Shown here: positions 1 through 7,296 of the stretch, one piece after another
Layout of the letters: each line of letters starts with the position of its first letter
Position numbering within the stretch: position 1 is the stretch's first letter
Origin: Acidovorax sp. Leaf191
GTDB lineage: Bacteria > Pseudomonadota > Gammaproteobacteria > Burkholderiales > Burkholderiaceae_C
Direction of reading: 5' to 3'
NCBI RefSeq assembly: GCF_001424425.1
Contig: NZ_LMPT01000005.1
Span: 124,001 to 188,000 of the forward strand
Length of the DNA: 64,000 nucleotides
Notes under the pieces: generated by a model
The model's database searches: none
Told to the model about the DNA's origin: nothing
The model's input: only the letters and a program-made list of their open reading frames with translations
Made by a program: the position numbers and the translations under genes

Positions 1-41
1 ACTTCGCGCTGCTCGACCACCTGGAGCTGGGCGCCGGATGA
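1..41 (+). CDS. C-terminal end of an unidentified CDS (partial)
   Basis: The third forward frame is open from the window edge to a TGA at 39-41 and reads FALLDHLELGAG. This amino-acid composition and the position just upstream of arsC on the same strand fit the last residues of a gene that starts outside the window. Twelve residues are too few to name a family, and chance cannot be excluded. Confidence 0.35.
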   Translation, partial: FALLDHLELGAG

Positions 42-144
42 CGTGCCGACAGCAAGGCGGCCCGCCGGTGTTCCGCTCGTGGCCCGCCCGCTCGTGGCCG
101 CGATACTCGCAACCCTTGTCCATCGATCCATGACCGACCACGCC

Positions 145-567
145 ATGTCCACCGTCACTATCTATCACAACCCGAAGTGCGGCACCTCCCGCAACACGCT
201 CGCCATGATCCGCAACAGCGGCATCGAGCCCGAGGTCATCGAATACCTGAAGACCCCGCCGGACCGCGCCACGCTGGTCGCGCTGATCGCCGCCACGGGT
301 GCCCCCGTGATCGACGCCGTGCGCACCAAGGAGGCGCTGTTCACCGAGCTGCACCTGAATGCGCCGGGCGTGACGGACGCGCAGCTCATCGACGCCATGC
401 TGGCCCACCCCATCCTCATCAACCGGCCGCTGGTGGTCACCCCGCTGGGCACCCGGCTGTGCCGGCCGTCGGAGTTGGTGCTCGACATCCTGCCCGCGCC
501 GCAGCAGGGCGCGTTCAGCAAGGAAGACGGGGAAGTGGTGGTCAACGCCCAGGGACAGCGGACCTGA
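145..567 (+). CDS. arsC: Arsenate reductase, glutaredoxin-dependent ArsC family
   Basis: The product (140 aa) reduces arsenate to arsenite in the cytoplasm using glutathione and glutaredoxin. The N-terminus carries the family signature YHNPKCGTSRNTL with the catalytic cysteine at residue 12. The three arginines that bind the oxyanion are at 60, 94 and 107, the same numbering as the well-studied plasmid R773 enzyme, which supports the ATG at 145. An in-frame ATG at 130 would add five residues (MTDHA); neither start has a strong ribosome binding site. Other ars genes are not visible, so this could be a stand-alone detoxification gene or, less likely, a Spx/ArsC-like protein of other function. 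Confidence 0.93.
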   Translation: MSTVTIYHNPKCGTSRNTLAMIRNSGIEPEVIEYLKTPPDRATLVALIAATGAPVIDAVRTKEALFTELHLNAPGVTDAQLIDAMLAHPILINRPLVVTPLGTRLCRPSELVLDILPAPQQGAFSKEDGEVVVNAQGQRT

Positions 568-601
568 GGTCTTGGCGCCCCGCCGCAGTCACCCTGCGGC
601 G

Positions 602-649
602 ATGGCTCAATGGCTCAATGGCTCAATGGCTCGGTGGCTCGGTGGCTCA
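602..649. repeat. Octanucleotide tandem repeat, six copies
   Basis: Six head-to-tail 8-bp units run from 602 to 649: ATGGCTCA three times, ATGGCTCG, GTGGCTCG and GTGGCTCA. The array lies between the convergent arsC and zinc-ribbon genes. The last unit contains the stop codon of the minus-strand zinc-ribbon gene (TGA at 649-647). Because the unit is not a multiple of three, copy-number changes would not keep a frame, but the array is downstream of both coding regions. Confidence 0.95.
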
Positions 650-1003
650 GTGGAAAAGGCACAGCATCACGCCCAGCGCCGTGGTCGTCCAGCCCACGCG
701 GTTCGCGGTCTGCGCTGTTGTGCGGTCGATGGGGATCAGCGCGCAGCGGCGCCACATCCACACATTGCCGATGCAGGCCACCAGCACGGCGGCCACCGCC
801 AACACCACCGAGCCGAGTACGAAGGCCAGACCCAAGCCGCCAAGCAGCGTCACCCAGGTGAACATGGCGATCGCGCCAGAGGTGCTGGCCAGCACGTGCG
901 ACAGGCCGCCGCAATAGCTGCACTGCGCGGGGTTCTCGCGCGCGGACCAGCGGACCGCCGGGTCGCGGACGCCCGGCTTCTGGCAGTGGGGACAGGCATG
1001 CAT
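647..1003 (-). CDS. Small zinc-ribbon membrane protein
   Basis: A 118-residue protein of unknown function. It opens with a two-knuckle zinc ribbon (Cys4, Cys7, Cys28, Cys31 in CPHC and CSYC). Two adjacent hydrophobic segments follow at about 42-63 and 65-85, and there is a third hydrophobic stretch near the C-terminus (104-117). The start at 1003 is favoured over an upstream in-frame ATG at 1057 because it has a GGAG Shine-Dalgarno nine bases upstream and starts directly before the first cysteine knuckle. It is convergent with arsC. The domain order resembles other small zinc-ribbon membrane proteins of proteobacteria, but I cannot assign a role. Confidence 0.75.
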   Translation of the reverse strand: MHACPHCQKPGVRDPAVRWSARENPAQCSYCGGLSHVLASTSGAIAMFTWVTLLGGLGLAFVLGSVVLAVAAVLVACIGNVWMWRRCALIPIDRTTAQTANRVGWTTTALGVMLCLFH

Positions 1004-1073
1004 GGTGCGCAGCTCCGAAAGGGTGACCTGCACCACTATAGCCACTGATGCGGCCACCCGCCAATGGGTGGGG

Positions 1074-1721
1074 CTAGGGCAGCGTGAACGCCGCCCGCGC
1101 CTGCAGCGCCCGGTCGCGCGAATGGCAGCCTTCGATGTGGTCGTTCACCAGCCCCATCGCCTGCATGAAGGCGTACACGGTGGTGGGGCCCACAAAGGTC
1201 CAGCCGCGCCTCTTGAGGTCCTTGGACATGGCCACCGAGGCGGGCGATGTGGACAGCGCGCGCGCTGCCTCGCGCGTGAGGCGTGCGGGCCGGTCGGCGG
1301 CGGCGGGCTCGTAGCGCCAGGCGTAGTGGGCGAGCGAGCCGAACTCGCGGCGCAGCTCCAGCACGCGGCGCGCATTGTTGATGGTGGAGACGATCTTGCC
1401 GCGGTGGCGCACGATGGCCGCGTCCTGCACCAGGCGCTCGATGTCGGCCTCGCCATAGGCGGCGACCTTCTCGGCGTCGAAATGGTCGAACGCGGCGCGA
1501 AAGCCCTCGCGCTTGTTCAGGATGGTGAGCCAGCTCAGGCCGGACTGAAAGCCCTCCAGGCAGAGCTTTTCGAACAGGCGCCTGTCGTCATCCACCGGAA
1601 AGCCCCACTCGGTGTCGTGGTAGTGGCGGTACAGCGGCGTGGCCTGGCACCAGGTGCAGCGCGGGCAGCCGGCGTCGTCGGCGAACAGGCCTTCGGGCAG
1701 GGCGGTGGGGGCGTCGGTCAT
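1074..1721 (-). CDS. tag: DNA-3-methyladenine glycosylase I
   Basis: This base-excision repair enzyme removes 3-methyladenine from alkylated DNA. The 215-residue product shows the family features: the N-terminal WCQATPLYRHYHDTEWG block with Cys25, LEGFQSGLSWLTIL around the base-recognition glutamate (about residue 56), KRRGWTFVGPTTVYAFMQ, and the C-terminal DHIEGCH (His195, Cys199) that supplies zinc ligands in this family. It is about 25 residues longer than the E. coli enzyme because of an N-terminal extension. The same frame stays open to 2681, but the upstream part is only an antisense shadow of the peptidase gene, so the ATG at 1721 is taken. Confidence 0.95.
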   Translation of the reverse strand: MTDAPTALPEGLFADDAGCPRCTWCQATPLYRHYHDTEWGFPVDDDRRLFEKLCLEGFQSGLSWLTILNKREGFRAAFDHFDAEKVAAYGEADIERLVQDAAIVRHRGKIVSTINNARRVLELRREFGSLAHYAWRYEPAAADRPARLTREAARALSTSPASVAMSKDLKRRGWTFVGPTTVYAFMQAMGLVNDHIEGCHSRDRALQARAAFTLP

Positions 1722-1871
1722 GGTGGGGCATTCTAGGCAGGCACAGCGCAGGCCCCGGGCACACAGGCGTGCCGCACCGCGGTCCACCGGTTGCCCTAAA
1801 CTGACCGGCAGGCGCGCCCTGCCGCCCGCGCCCCCCGCCTTTTCACACCCTGTTCCGAGACGACTGCCTGC

Positions 1872-3029
1872 ATGCGCCTGCTTCCCGTACGCCCCCTGCT
1901 GTGGCTCGCCCTCGCCACCCCGTTCCTGCTGGCGGGTTGCGCCAGCACCACCGACTCGCTGGGCTACTACTGGCAGTCGGTGCGCGGCCACATGCAGCTG
2001 ATGCACGCGGCCGAGCCCATCGACCGCTGGATCGCGCGCAGCGACATCAAACCCGCGCTGCGCGAGCGGCTGCAGCTGGCGCAAAAAGCCCGCGCCTTTG
2101 CGGTGGCCGAGCTGGGCCTGCCGGACAACGCCAGCTACCGCCGCTATGCGGACCTCCAGCGCCCCGCCGCGGTGTGGAACGTGGTGGCCGCGCCGCCGTA
2201 TGCGCTGACGCTGCACACCTGGTGCTTTCCGGTCACGGGCTGCATCGGCTACCGCGGCTACTTCGCGCAGGCCGACGCCCAGGCCGAGGCCGACCAGCTC
2301 GCGGCGCAGGGGCTGGAGGTGGAGGTGTACGGCGTGCCCGCGTACTCCACGCTGGGCTACATGAACTGGGCAGGGGGCGACCCGCTGCTGTCCACCTTCA
2401 TCGGCTGGCCCGAGGGCGACTTCGTGCGCCTGCTGTTCCACGAGCTGGCGCACCAGGTGGTGTACGCCGAGGGCGACACGCTGTTCAACGAATCGTTCGC
2501 CACGGCGGTGGAACGCATCGGCGTGGCGCAGTGGCTGGCCACCCATTCCACACCTGCCGCGCGCGAGGCCTACGCCACCAGCGAGGCGCGCCGCGCCGCC
2601 TTCCGTGCGCTGACCCGTGCCACGCGCGCCCGGCTGGCGGCCACTTATGAGCAAAAAGAGGCTCCACCGCTGGATGGACAAGCGCTAGCCGCTATGAAAA
2701 CAGAAGCAATGCAGGATTTCCGCAGCCGCTACGACGCCTTGCGCGCGCAGTGGCTGGGCACCGCGCCGGGCTCCACGCCCCAGGTCACCACCGCCCAGGT
2801 GGCGGGCTACGACCGCTGGGTGGCCAAGGCCAACAACGCCAGCTTTGCAGCGCAGGCCGCCTACGACGAACTGGTGCCGGGCTTCGAGGCCCTGTTCGCG
2901 CAGCAGGGCCGCGACTGGAGCCGGTTCTATGATGCCGTACGACAACTGACCCGCCAGCCACTGCAGGAGCGCCAAGACGCCCTGCGCGCATTGGCGCCCA
3001 CGACCCCCAAGGAGACACCCGGTGCCTGA
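1872..3029 (+). CDS. Putative zinc aminopeptidase, lipoprotein
   Basis: A 385-residue predicted lipoprotein: the signal peptide ends in a lipobox LLAGC with the lipidated cysteine at 23. It carries the metallopeptidase motif HELAH at 190-194, and a downstream glutamate in NESFAT (Glu208) is the probable third zinc ligand. This matches the putative aminopeptidase family Pfam PF10023, known in betaproteobacteria but not well characterised. It would act in the periplasm or at the outer membrane. Residues about 260-280 are encoded by a copy of a dispersed genomic repeat. The stop overlaps the start of the next gene by eight bases, indicating translational coupling. Confidence 0.85.
   Translation: MRLLPVRPLLWLALATPFLLAGCASTTDSLGYYWQSVRGHMQLMHAAEPIDRWIARSDIKPALRERLQLAQKARAFAVAELGLPDNASYRRYADLQRPAAVWNVVAAPPYALTLHTWCFPVTGCIGYRGYFAQADAQAEADQLAAQGLEVEVYGVPAYSTLGYMNWAGGDPLLSTFIGWPEGDFVRLLFHELAHQVVYAEGDTLFNESFATAVERIGVAQWLATHSTPAAREAYATSEARRAAFRALTRATRARLAATYEQKEAPPLDGQALAAMKTEAMQDFRSRYDALRAQWLGTAPGSTPQVTTAQVAGYDRWVAKANNASFAAQAAYDELVPGFEALFAQQGRDWSRFYDAVRQLTRQPLQERQDALRALAPTTPKETPGA
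2650..2708 (-). repeat. Dispersed ~50-bp repeat, copy 1 (intragenic)
   Basis: Read on the minus strand, this copy runs TTTTCATAGCGGCTAGCG, then CTTGTCCATCCAGCGG, then GGAGCCTC and a T-rich end. The same order (A/T-rich TGATAGCTG, AGCGCTTG, short spacer, CAAGCGCTA/GGTA, GGCCT) recurs at six other places in the window. Here it lies inside the peptidase coding sequence and is translated in frame as part of the protein. Confidence 0.85.
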
Positions 3030-3459
3030 CATCCACATCCATCGCGAACACCAACTGGGCCTGAAAGAGGCCCGCAAGATTGCTTTCTCGTGGGCCGAAA
3101 AAGCCGAGGAAAAATTCGACATGGAATGTGTCTACGAAGAGGGCGACACCGAAGACACGCTCACCTTCAGCCGCTCGGGCGTGAAGGGCACGCTGCTGGT
3201 GGACGCCACGCAGTTCGAGATGAAGGCGCAGCTGGGCTTTTTGTTCGGCGCATTCAAGGACCGCATCGAGTCCGAGATCGGCGACCAGCTCGACGCCCTG
3301 CTGAACGGCAAGCCGGCCAAGGCGGCGGGCAAGAAGGCGGCGGCGGATGCAGAAGAGCCCAAGAAGGACAAGGCCCCCGCCAAGGCAGCCCCCAAGGCAG
3401 CCCCCAAGGCCGCTGCCAAGACGCCCGCCAAAACCGCGGCCAAGCCCAAGAAGGCCTGA
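3022..3459 (+). CDS. Polyhydroxyalkanoic acid system family protein
   Basis: A 145-residue cytoplasmic protein. The first ~95 residues match the PHA-granule-region family (TIGR02610/PF09650), with HIHREHQLGLKEARK at the start and a central KGTLLVDATQFEMKAQLGFL block. The C-terminal 45 residues are almost entirely Lys, Ala and Pro in repeated KAAPKAAPK/KTPAK units, like the basic tails of histone-H1-like and phasin-related proteins, so it may bind DNA or granule surfaces. The start is GTG, overlapping the previous stop by eight bases, with AAGGAGA seven bases upstream. The function of the family is not firmly known. Confidence 0.85.
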   Translation: MPDIHIHREHQLGLKEARKIAFSWAEKAEEKFDMECVYEEGDTEDTLTFSRSGVKGTLLVDATQFEMKAQLGFLFGAFKDRIESEIGDQLDALLNGKPAKAAGKKAAADAEEPKKDKAPAKAAPKAAPKAAAKTPAKTAAKPKKA

Positions 3460-3474
3460 GGCCCACAGCCCGCC

Positions 3475-4203
3475 ATGGCCGCCCCGGCACCCACCACCCC
3501 CACAGGCACTGCTGCAGCGCCGGCCACCGAGGCCACGGCGTTCGACACGCTGTCGGCCCTGCTGCACACCCGCTACAGCTGCCGCGCCTACCAGCCAGAG
3601 CCCCTGCCGCGCGCCACCATCGAACAGATCCTGGTGACGGCGCAGCGCACCGCGTCGTGGTGCAACGCACAGCCCTGGCAGGTGCACATCGCCAGCGGCG
3701 CCACTCTCGCGCGCCTGCGCGACGCGTTCGCCGCCGTGCTGCCGACCACGCCCGCCGCACCAGACCTGCCCTGGCCGCGCGAGTACCGCGGCGTGTACCA
3801 GGAGCGCCGCCGCGAATGCGGCTGGGGGTTGTACGAGGCCCTGGGCATTGCCAAGGGCGACCGCGAAGCCTCGGCCCGCCAGGCGGCGCAGAACTTCACG
3901 ATGTTCGGCGCGCCGCACGTGGCCATCGTCACCAGCGACGAGGCGCTGGGCACCTACGGCGCGGTGGACTGCGGCGCGTACGTGGCCCACTTCATGCTGG
4001 CCGCGCACAGCCTGGGCGTGGGCTCCATTGCGCAGGCCGCGCTCGCGTCGTACCCCGCCGTGCTGCGCGATGTGCTGGGCATTGGCGATGACCGCACCAT
4101 CGTCTGCGGCATCTCGTTCGGCATGGCGGACCTGGCGCACCCGGCCAACCACTTTCGCGCCACGCGGGCCGATGCGGCCGACAGCGTGGTGTGGCGCGAC
4201 TGA
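3475..4203 (+). CDS. Nitroreductase family flavoprotein
   Basis: A 242-residue FMN-dependent NAD(P)H oxidoreductase of the nitroreductase superfamily. Visible family signatures are the N-terminal RYSCRAYQPEPLP substrate/FMN segment, the TASWCNAQPWQVHI block that binds FMN phosphate and flanks the active site, and the C-terminal GVGSIAQAALASYP plus VCGISFG segments. The first 20 residues are a low-complexity Ala/Pro/Thr stretch. It starts 15 bases after the PHA-system gene, so it may share the transcript that begins with the peptidase gene. Natural substrate unknown (quinones, enones or nitro compounds are typical). Confidence 0.88.
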   Translation: MAAPAPTTPTGTAAAPATEATAFDTLSALLHTRYSCRAYQPEPLPRATIEQILVTAQRTASWCNAQPWQVHIASGATLARLRDAFAAVLPTTPAAPDLPWPREYRGVYQERRRECGWGLYEALGIAKGDREASARQAAQNFTMFGAPHVAIVTSDEALGTYGAVDCGAYVAHFMLAAHSLGVGSIAQAALASYPAVLRDVLGIGDDRTIVCGISFGMADLAHPANHFRATRADAADSVVWRD

Positions 4204-4215
4204 CGGGGCCTTCGG

Positions 4216-5313
4216 TCACGCCGCTGCGCGCAGCAAGGGGCTGCTGCGCGCCTGCAGCACGCCGAACAGATTCTTCGGGTCGGCCAGCGCGGGGATCAGC
4301 TCGATGCGCTCGCCCACACCCAGCACCTGCGCCGCATCGCGCAGAAAGCGCAGGGCCGAGAAGTCCTCCAGCGCAAAGCCCACGGAATCGAAGACGGTGA
4401 CCGCGGCATCGCCGCTGCGGCCTGCGCGCCGGCCGGCCAGCACCTCCCACAGCTCGGTCACCGCGAAATCGGCGGGCAGCTGCTGTATGTCGCCTTCGAT
4501 GCGGGTCTGCGGCGCGTATTCCACAAACACCTGCGCCGCACGCAGCACATCGGCATGCAGCTCGGTCTTGCCAGGGCAGTCGCCGCCCACCGCGTTGATG
4601 TGCATGCCGGGCGCCAGCATGTCGGGCGTGAGGATGGTGGCGTTGGTCTTGTCGGCCGTCACCGTGGTCACGATGTCGGCCCCGCGCACTGCGTCGGCCG
4701 TGCTGGCGCAGGCAACGGTAGCGATGCCCGTGCCCTGCAGGTTGGCCTGCAGCTTGGCGGTGGCGGCCGGGTCGGTGTCGAACAGCCGCAGCGTGGTGAT
4801 GCCCAGCAGGTGGTGAAACGCCAGCGCCTGGAACTCGCTTTGCGCGCCGTTGCCGATGAGCGCCATGGTGCGGCTGCCGGGCCGCGCCAGTGCCCGCGCG
4901 GCCACGGCCGACATGGCGGCGGTGCGCAGTGCGGTGGTGAGCGTGAGCTCACTCAGCAGCACCGGCGCGCCTGTGGCCACATCGGCCAGCACGCCGAACG
5001 CCATCACCGTCGACAGGCCATGGCGCGTGTTGCGCGGGTGGCCGTTGACGTACTTGAAGGCGTAGGTTGCATCGTCGGCAATCGGCATGAGCTCGATCAC
5101 GCCGTCCTGCGAATGGCTGGCCACGCGCGCCGACTTGTCGAACGACTCCCAGCGCAGGAAGTCGGCCTCGATGTTGTCGGCGATGCCGTGCAGGCAGGCT
5201 TCGATGCCTTTGCGCCGCACGAGGGCAATGACGTCCGGCGCACTGAGGTACAGGGTGGAGAAGGTGGTGGGGGTGGCTTGCGATGCGGTGGGTGTCAGGT
5301 TCTGCGTGACCAT
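4216..5313 (-). CDS. ocd: Ornithine cyclodeaminase
   Basis: This enzyme converts L-ornithine to L-proline and ammonia with bound NAD+, feeding arginine/ornithine catabolism. The 365-residue product follows the characterised Pseudomonas putida enzyme closely as I recall it: DKSARVASHSQDGVIELMP, YAFKYVNGHP, the Rossmann motif ALIGNGAQSEFQ, and NAVGGDCPGKTELHADVL, whose aspartate is the catalytic acid. The start ATG at 5313 is preceded by GGAG ten bases upstream; that Shine-Dalgarno lies within a 9-bp inverted repeat (5317-5342). It is convergent with the nitroreductase gene and followed upstream by an IclR regulator on the same strand, whose own target appears to be the HMG-CoA lyase side. Confidence 0.93.
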   Translation of the reverse strand: MVTQNLTPTASQATPTTFSTLYLSAPDVIALVRRKGIEACLHGIADNIEADFLRWESFDKSARVASHSQDGVIELMPIADDATYAFKYVNGHPRNTRHGLSTVMAFGVLADVATGAPVLLSELTLTTALRTAAMSAVAARALARPGSRTMALIGNGAQSEFQALAFHHLLGITTLRLFDTDPAATAKLQANLQGTGIATVACASTADAVRGADIVTTVTADKTNATILTPDMLAPGMHINAVGGDCPGKTELHADVLRAAQVFVEYAPQTRIEGDIQQLPADFAVTELWEVLAGRRAGRSGDAAVTVFDSVGFALEDFSALRFLRDAAQVLGVGERIELIPALADPKNLFGVLQARSSPLLRAAA

Positions 5314-5316
5314 GGT

Positions 5317-5342
5317 CTTGTCTCCAAAGGGATGGAGACAAG
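5317..5342 (-). promoter_or_regulatory. ocd: Inverted repeat over the ocd ribosome binding site
   Basis: CTTGTCTCC (5317-5325) and GGAGACAAG (5334-5342) form a perfect 9-bp inverted repeat with an 8-base loop just before the ocd start at 5313. In the mRNA one arm contains the GGAG Shine-Dalgarno, so the hairpin could mask translation initiation; as DNA it could equally be a repressor operator. Confidence 0.6.
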
Positions 5343-5461
5343 TTTCCGCCGGGCAGATGGCAATGGGAATCGCCAGAACTGCCGCATATTGCGCACCGCC
5401 CTGGCGAACTGGCAGCCGAAACTGGCCTTCTGACCAGTCCGCGCAACGCTCAGTCTGCGCC

Positions 5462-6202
5462 TCAGACCTGCCCGCTCAACCGGCGCGCCGCCTCCAGCAC
5501 GGCCTTGACGTACCGCTCTTCATAGCGGTGCGCCGGCATGGTCAGCGTGACAGCGGCGGCCAGGCTGCCGTCGGCATGGAACACGGGCGCCGAGATGCCC
5601 GCCACCTCGTGCAGCCGGTCGCCCGCGCCGGCCATGTAGCCGTCCGCGCGGATGCGGGCGTAGAGCGCACGGTCCTTCTGGCCCAGCGTGCGGCTGAGCG
5701 CCGGGTCGAACGCCACCAGCACCCGCCCGCCAGTGCCGCGCCCGAGCGGCAGCACATCGCCCGCGCGGATGTGGTCGCGCACGGGGTGCGGCGAATCCAC
5801 ACGGAACTGGCACAGCCGCACCGCGTCAGCGCCCTGCCCCTGGCGCACGTGGTAGGCCGCGCTCTCGCCCGTGGCGGCCACCAGGTCGCGCAGCACGGGC
5901 AGCACCACCCGGTCGAGCGAGAACGATGCCGCGTACAGCGCATGCAGCCGCGCCACTTCAGCGCCCAGTGCGTAACGCCCGTCCGCCAGGCGCTGCACCC
6001 AGCGCGCATGCTCCAGCGACGCCAGCAGGCGCAGCGCGGTGCTCTTGTGCAGTTGTGTGCGGGCGGCCAGTTCGGCCAGTGTGAGAGCGCCTTCCCCCGC
6101 GCGAAAGGCGGCCACCAGCGTGAGGGCGCGGTCCACGGCCGCCACACCGCCGGGCGCTGCGTGGGCGTCGGCCAGGGATTCGTGCGCGGATTTGCGGGGC
6201 AT
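5462..6202 (-). CDS. IclR family transcriptional regulator
   Basis: A 246-residue regulator. An N-terminal winged helix-turn-helix (about 38-90, LAELAARTQLHKSTALRLLASL) is followed by the IclR effector domain, with the family pattern LPLGRGTGGRVLVAF and ISAPVFHADGSLAAAVTLTMP. The start at 6202 (MPRKSAHES) is preferred to an in-frame ATG at 6271, which would add a non-conserved 23 residues and reach into the likely operator. It is divergent from the HMG-CoA lyase/CoA-transferase operon, so it probably controls that operon and itself; the ligand would be the acid handled there. Confidence 0.9.
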   Translation of the reverse strand: MPRKSAHESLADAHAAPGGVAAVDRALTLVAAFRAGEGALTLAELAARTQLHKSTALRLLASLEHARWVQRLADGRYALGAEVARLHALYAASFSLDRVVLPVLRDLVAATGESAAYHVRQGQGADAVRLCQFRVDSPHPVRDHIRAGDVLPLGRGTGGRVLVAFDPALSRTLGQKDRALYARIRADGYMAGAGDRLHEVAGISAPVFHADGSLAAAVTLTMPAHRYEERYVKAVLEAARRLSGQV

Positions 6203-6281
6203 GACAGGGACCGTTGGCGAACGAAGGGCTTGGCTGCGGGGGTTGACGTGATGGCGCAAAAAGCCAATCATTCCATAAGAA

Positions 6282-6305
6282 AGAATACCGTTCTATCTAT
6301 TAGAA
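6282..6305. promoter_or_regulatory. Candidate IclR operator
   Basis: In the 161-bp divergent region an AT-rich island carries overlapping inverted repeats: AGAA-N5-TTCT (6282-6294) and the perfect TTCTA-N5-TAGAA (6291-6305). The surrounding DNA is GC-rich. Position between the regulator and its presumed target operon suggests the regulator binding site and promoter. Confidence 0.55.
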
Positions 6306-6363
6306 CAACGCACCGCGGCAGCGTCAAGCCTTTGCAGCCGCCCTGCACTGCACCAAGGACCCC

Positions 6364-7296
6364 ATGGCAACCCCCGATATCCTCATCAGCGAAGTAGGCC
6401 CGCGCGATGGCCTGCAGTCCGTGAAGGCCACCATGCCCACGGCGCACAAGCTGCGCTGGATCGACGCGCTCGTCGCCGCAGGCCTGCGCGAGATCGAAGT
6501 CGGCTCGTTCGTGCCCGCACGCCTGCTGCCCCAGATGGCCGACGTGGCCGAGGTGGTGCGCCACGCGCTCACCCACCCCGGCATCACCGTGATGGCCCTG
6601 GTGCCCAACCTGCGCGGCGCCGAGTCCGCGCTGGCCAGCGGCGTGCACAAGATCACGCTGCCCGTGTCGGCCAGCGCGGCGCATTCACAGGCCAATGTGC
6701 GCAAGACCCCCGACGAGATGGTGCAGGAGCTGCGCGCCATCACCCGCCTGCGCGCCGAGACCGGGCCCCGGGTGCTGGTGGAGGTGGGCATCTCCACCGC
6801 CTTTGGCTGCACGCTGCAGGGCGAGGTGCCCGAGGACGACGTGATCCGCCTGGCCGCCGCCTGCGTGGCGGCGGGCGTGGACGAGGTGGGCCTGTCGGAC
6901 ACCACCGGCATGGCCAACCCCGCCCAGGTGCGCCGCCTGTTCACCCGGCTGCGCAGCGAGATCGGCCCGCACGCGGGCGCGGCCCACATGCACAACACCC
7001 GCGGCCTGGGCCTGGCCAACTGCCTGGCCGCGTACGACGTGGGCGTGCGCACCTTCGACGCATCGCTGGGCGGCCTGGGCGGCTGCCCCTATGCACCGGG
7101 TGCGTCGGGCAATGTGGTCACCGAAGACCTGGTGTTCATGTTCGAAGCCATGGGCCTGACCACCGGCGTGGACCTGGCCCGGCTGTTCGCCGCGCGCATC
7201 CCCCTGCAGGCCGGGCTGCCCGACGAACCGGTGTACGGCATGACGCCCGAGGCGGGGCTGCCCAAGGGCTGGACCCAGGAGACCACACATGCTTGA
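6364..7296 (+). CDS. Hydroxymethylglutaryl-CoA lyase family protein
   Basis: A 310-residue TIM-barrel lyase of the HMG-CoA lyase/DRE-TIM family, which cleaves (S)-HMG-CoA to acetyl-CoA and acetoacetate. Visible motifs are VGPRDGLQ (Arg14, Asp15) at the N-terminus, the metal-binding HMHN segment, and GGLGGCPYAPGASGNV with the conserved active-site cysteine. AAGGA precedes the ATG by six bases. It overlaps the CoA-transferase gene by eight bases, so the two are translationally coupled. The pairing suggests that a free acid is first thioesterified and then cleaved; related lyases acting on citramalyl-CoA-type substrates remain possible. Confidence 0.9.
   Translation: MATPDILISEVGPRDGLQSVKATMPTAHKLRWIDALVAAGLREIEVGSFVPARLLPQMADVAEVVRHALTHPGITVMALVPNLRGAESALASGVHKITLPVSASAAHSQANVRKTPDEMVQELRAITRLRAETGPRVLVEVGISTAFGCTLQGEVPEDDVIRLAAACVAAGVDEVGLSDTTGMANPAQVRRLFTRLRSEIGPHAGAAHMHNTRGLGLANCLAAYDVGVRTFDASLGGLGGCPYAPGASGNVVTEDLVFMFEAMGLTTGVDLARLFAARIPLQAGLPDEPVYGMTPEAGLPKGWTQETTHA

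Noticed and set aside
602-649. CRISPR-like repeat
   Set aside because: Units are 8 bp and contiguous with no spacers; a simple tandem array.
1722-2681. Upstream part of a 535-codon minus-strand frame ending in tag
   Set aside because: It is antisense to the lipoprotein peptidase and has Arg/Gly/His-rich shadow composition; only the tag part (1074-1721) matches a family.
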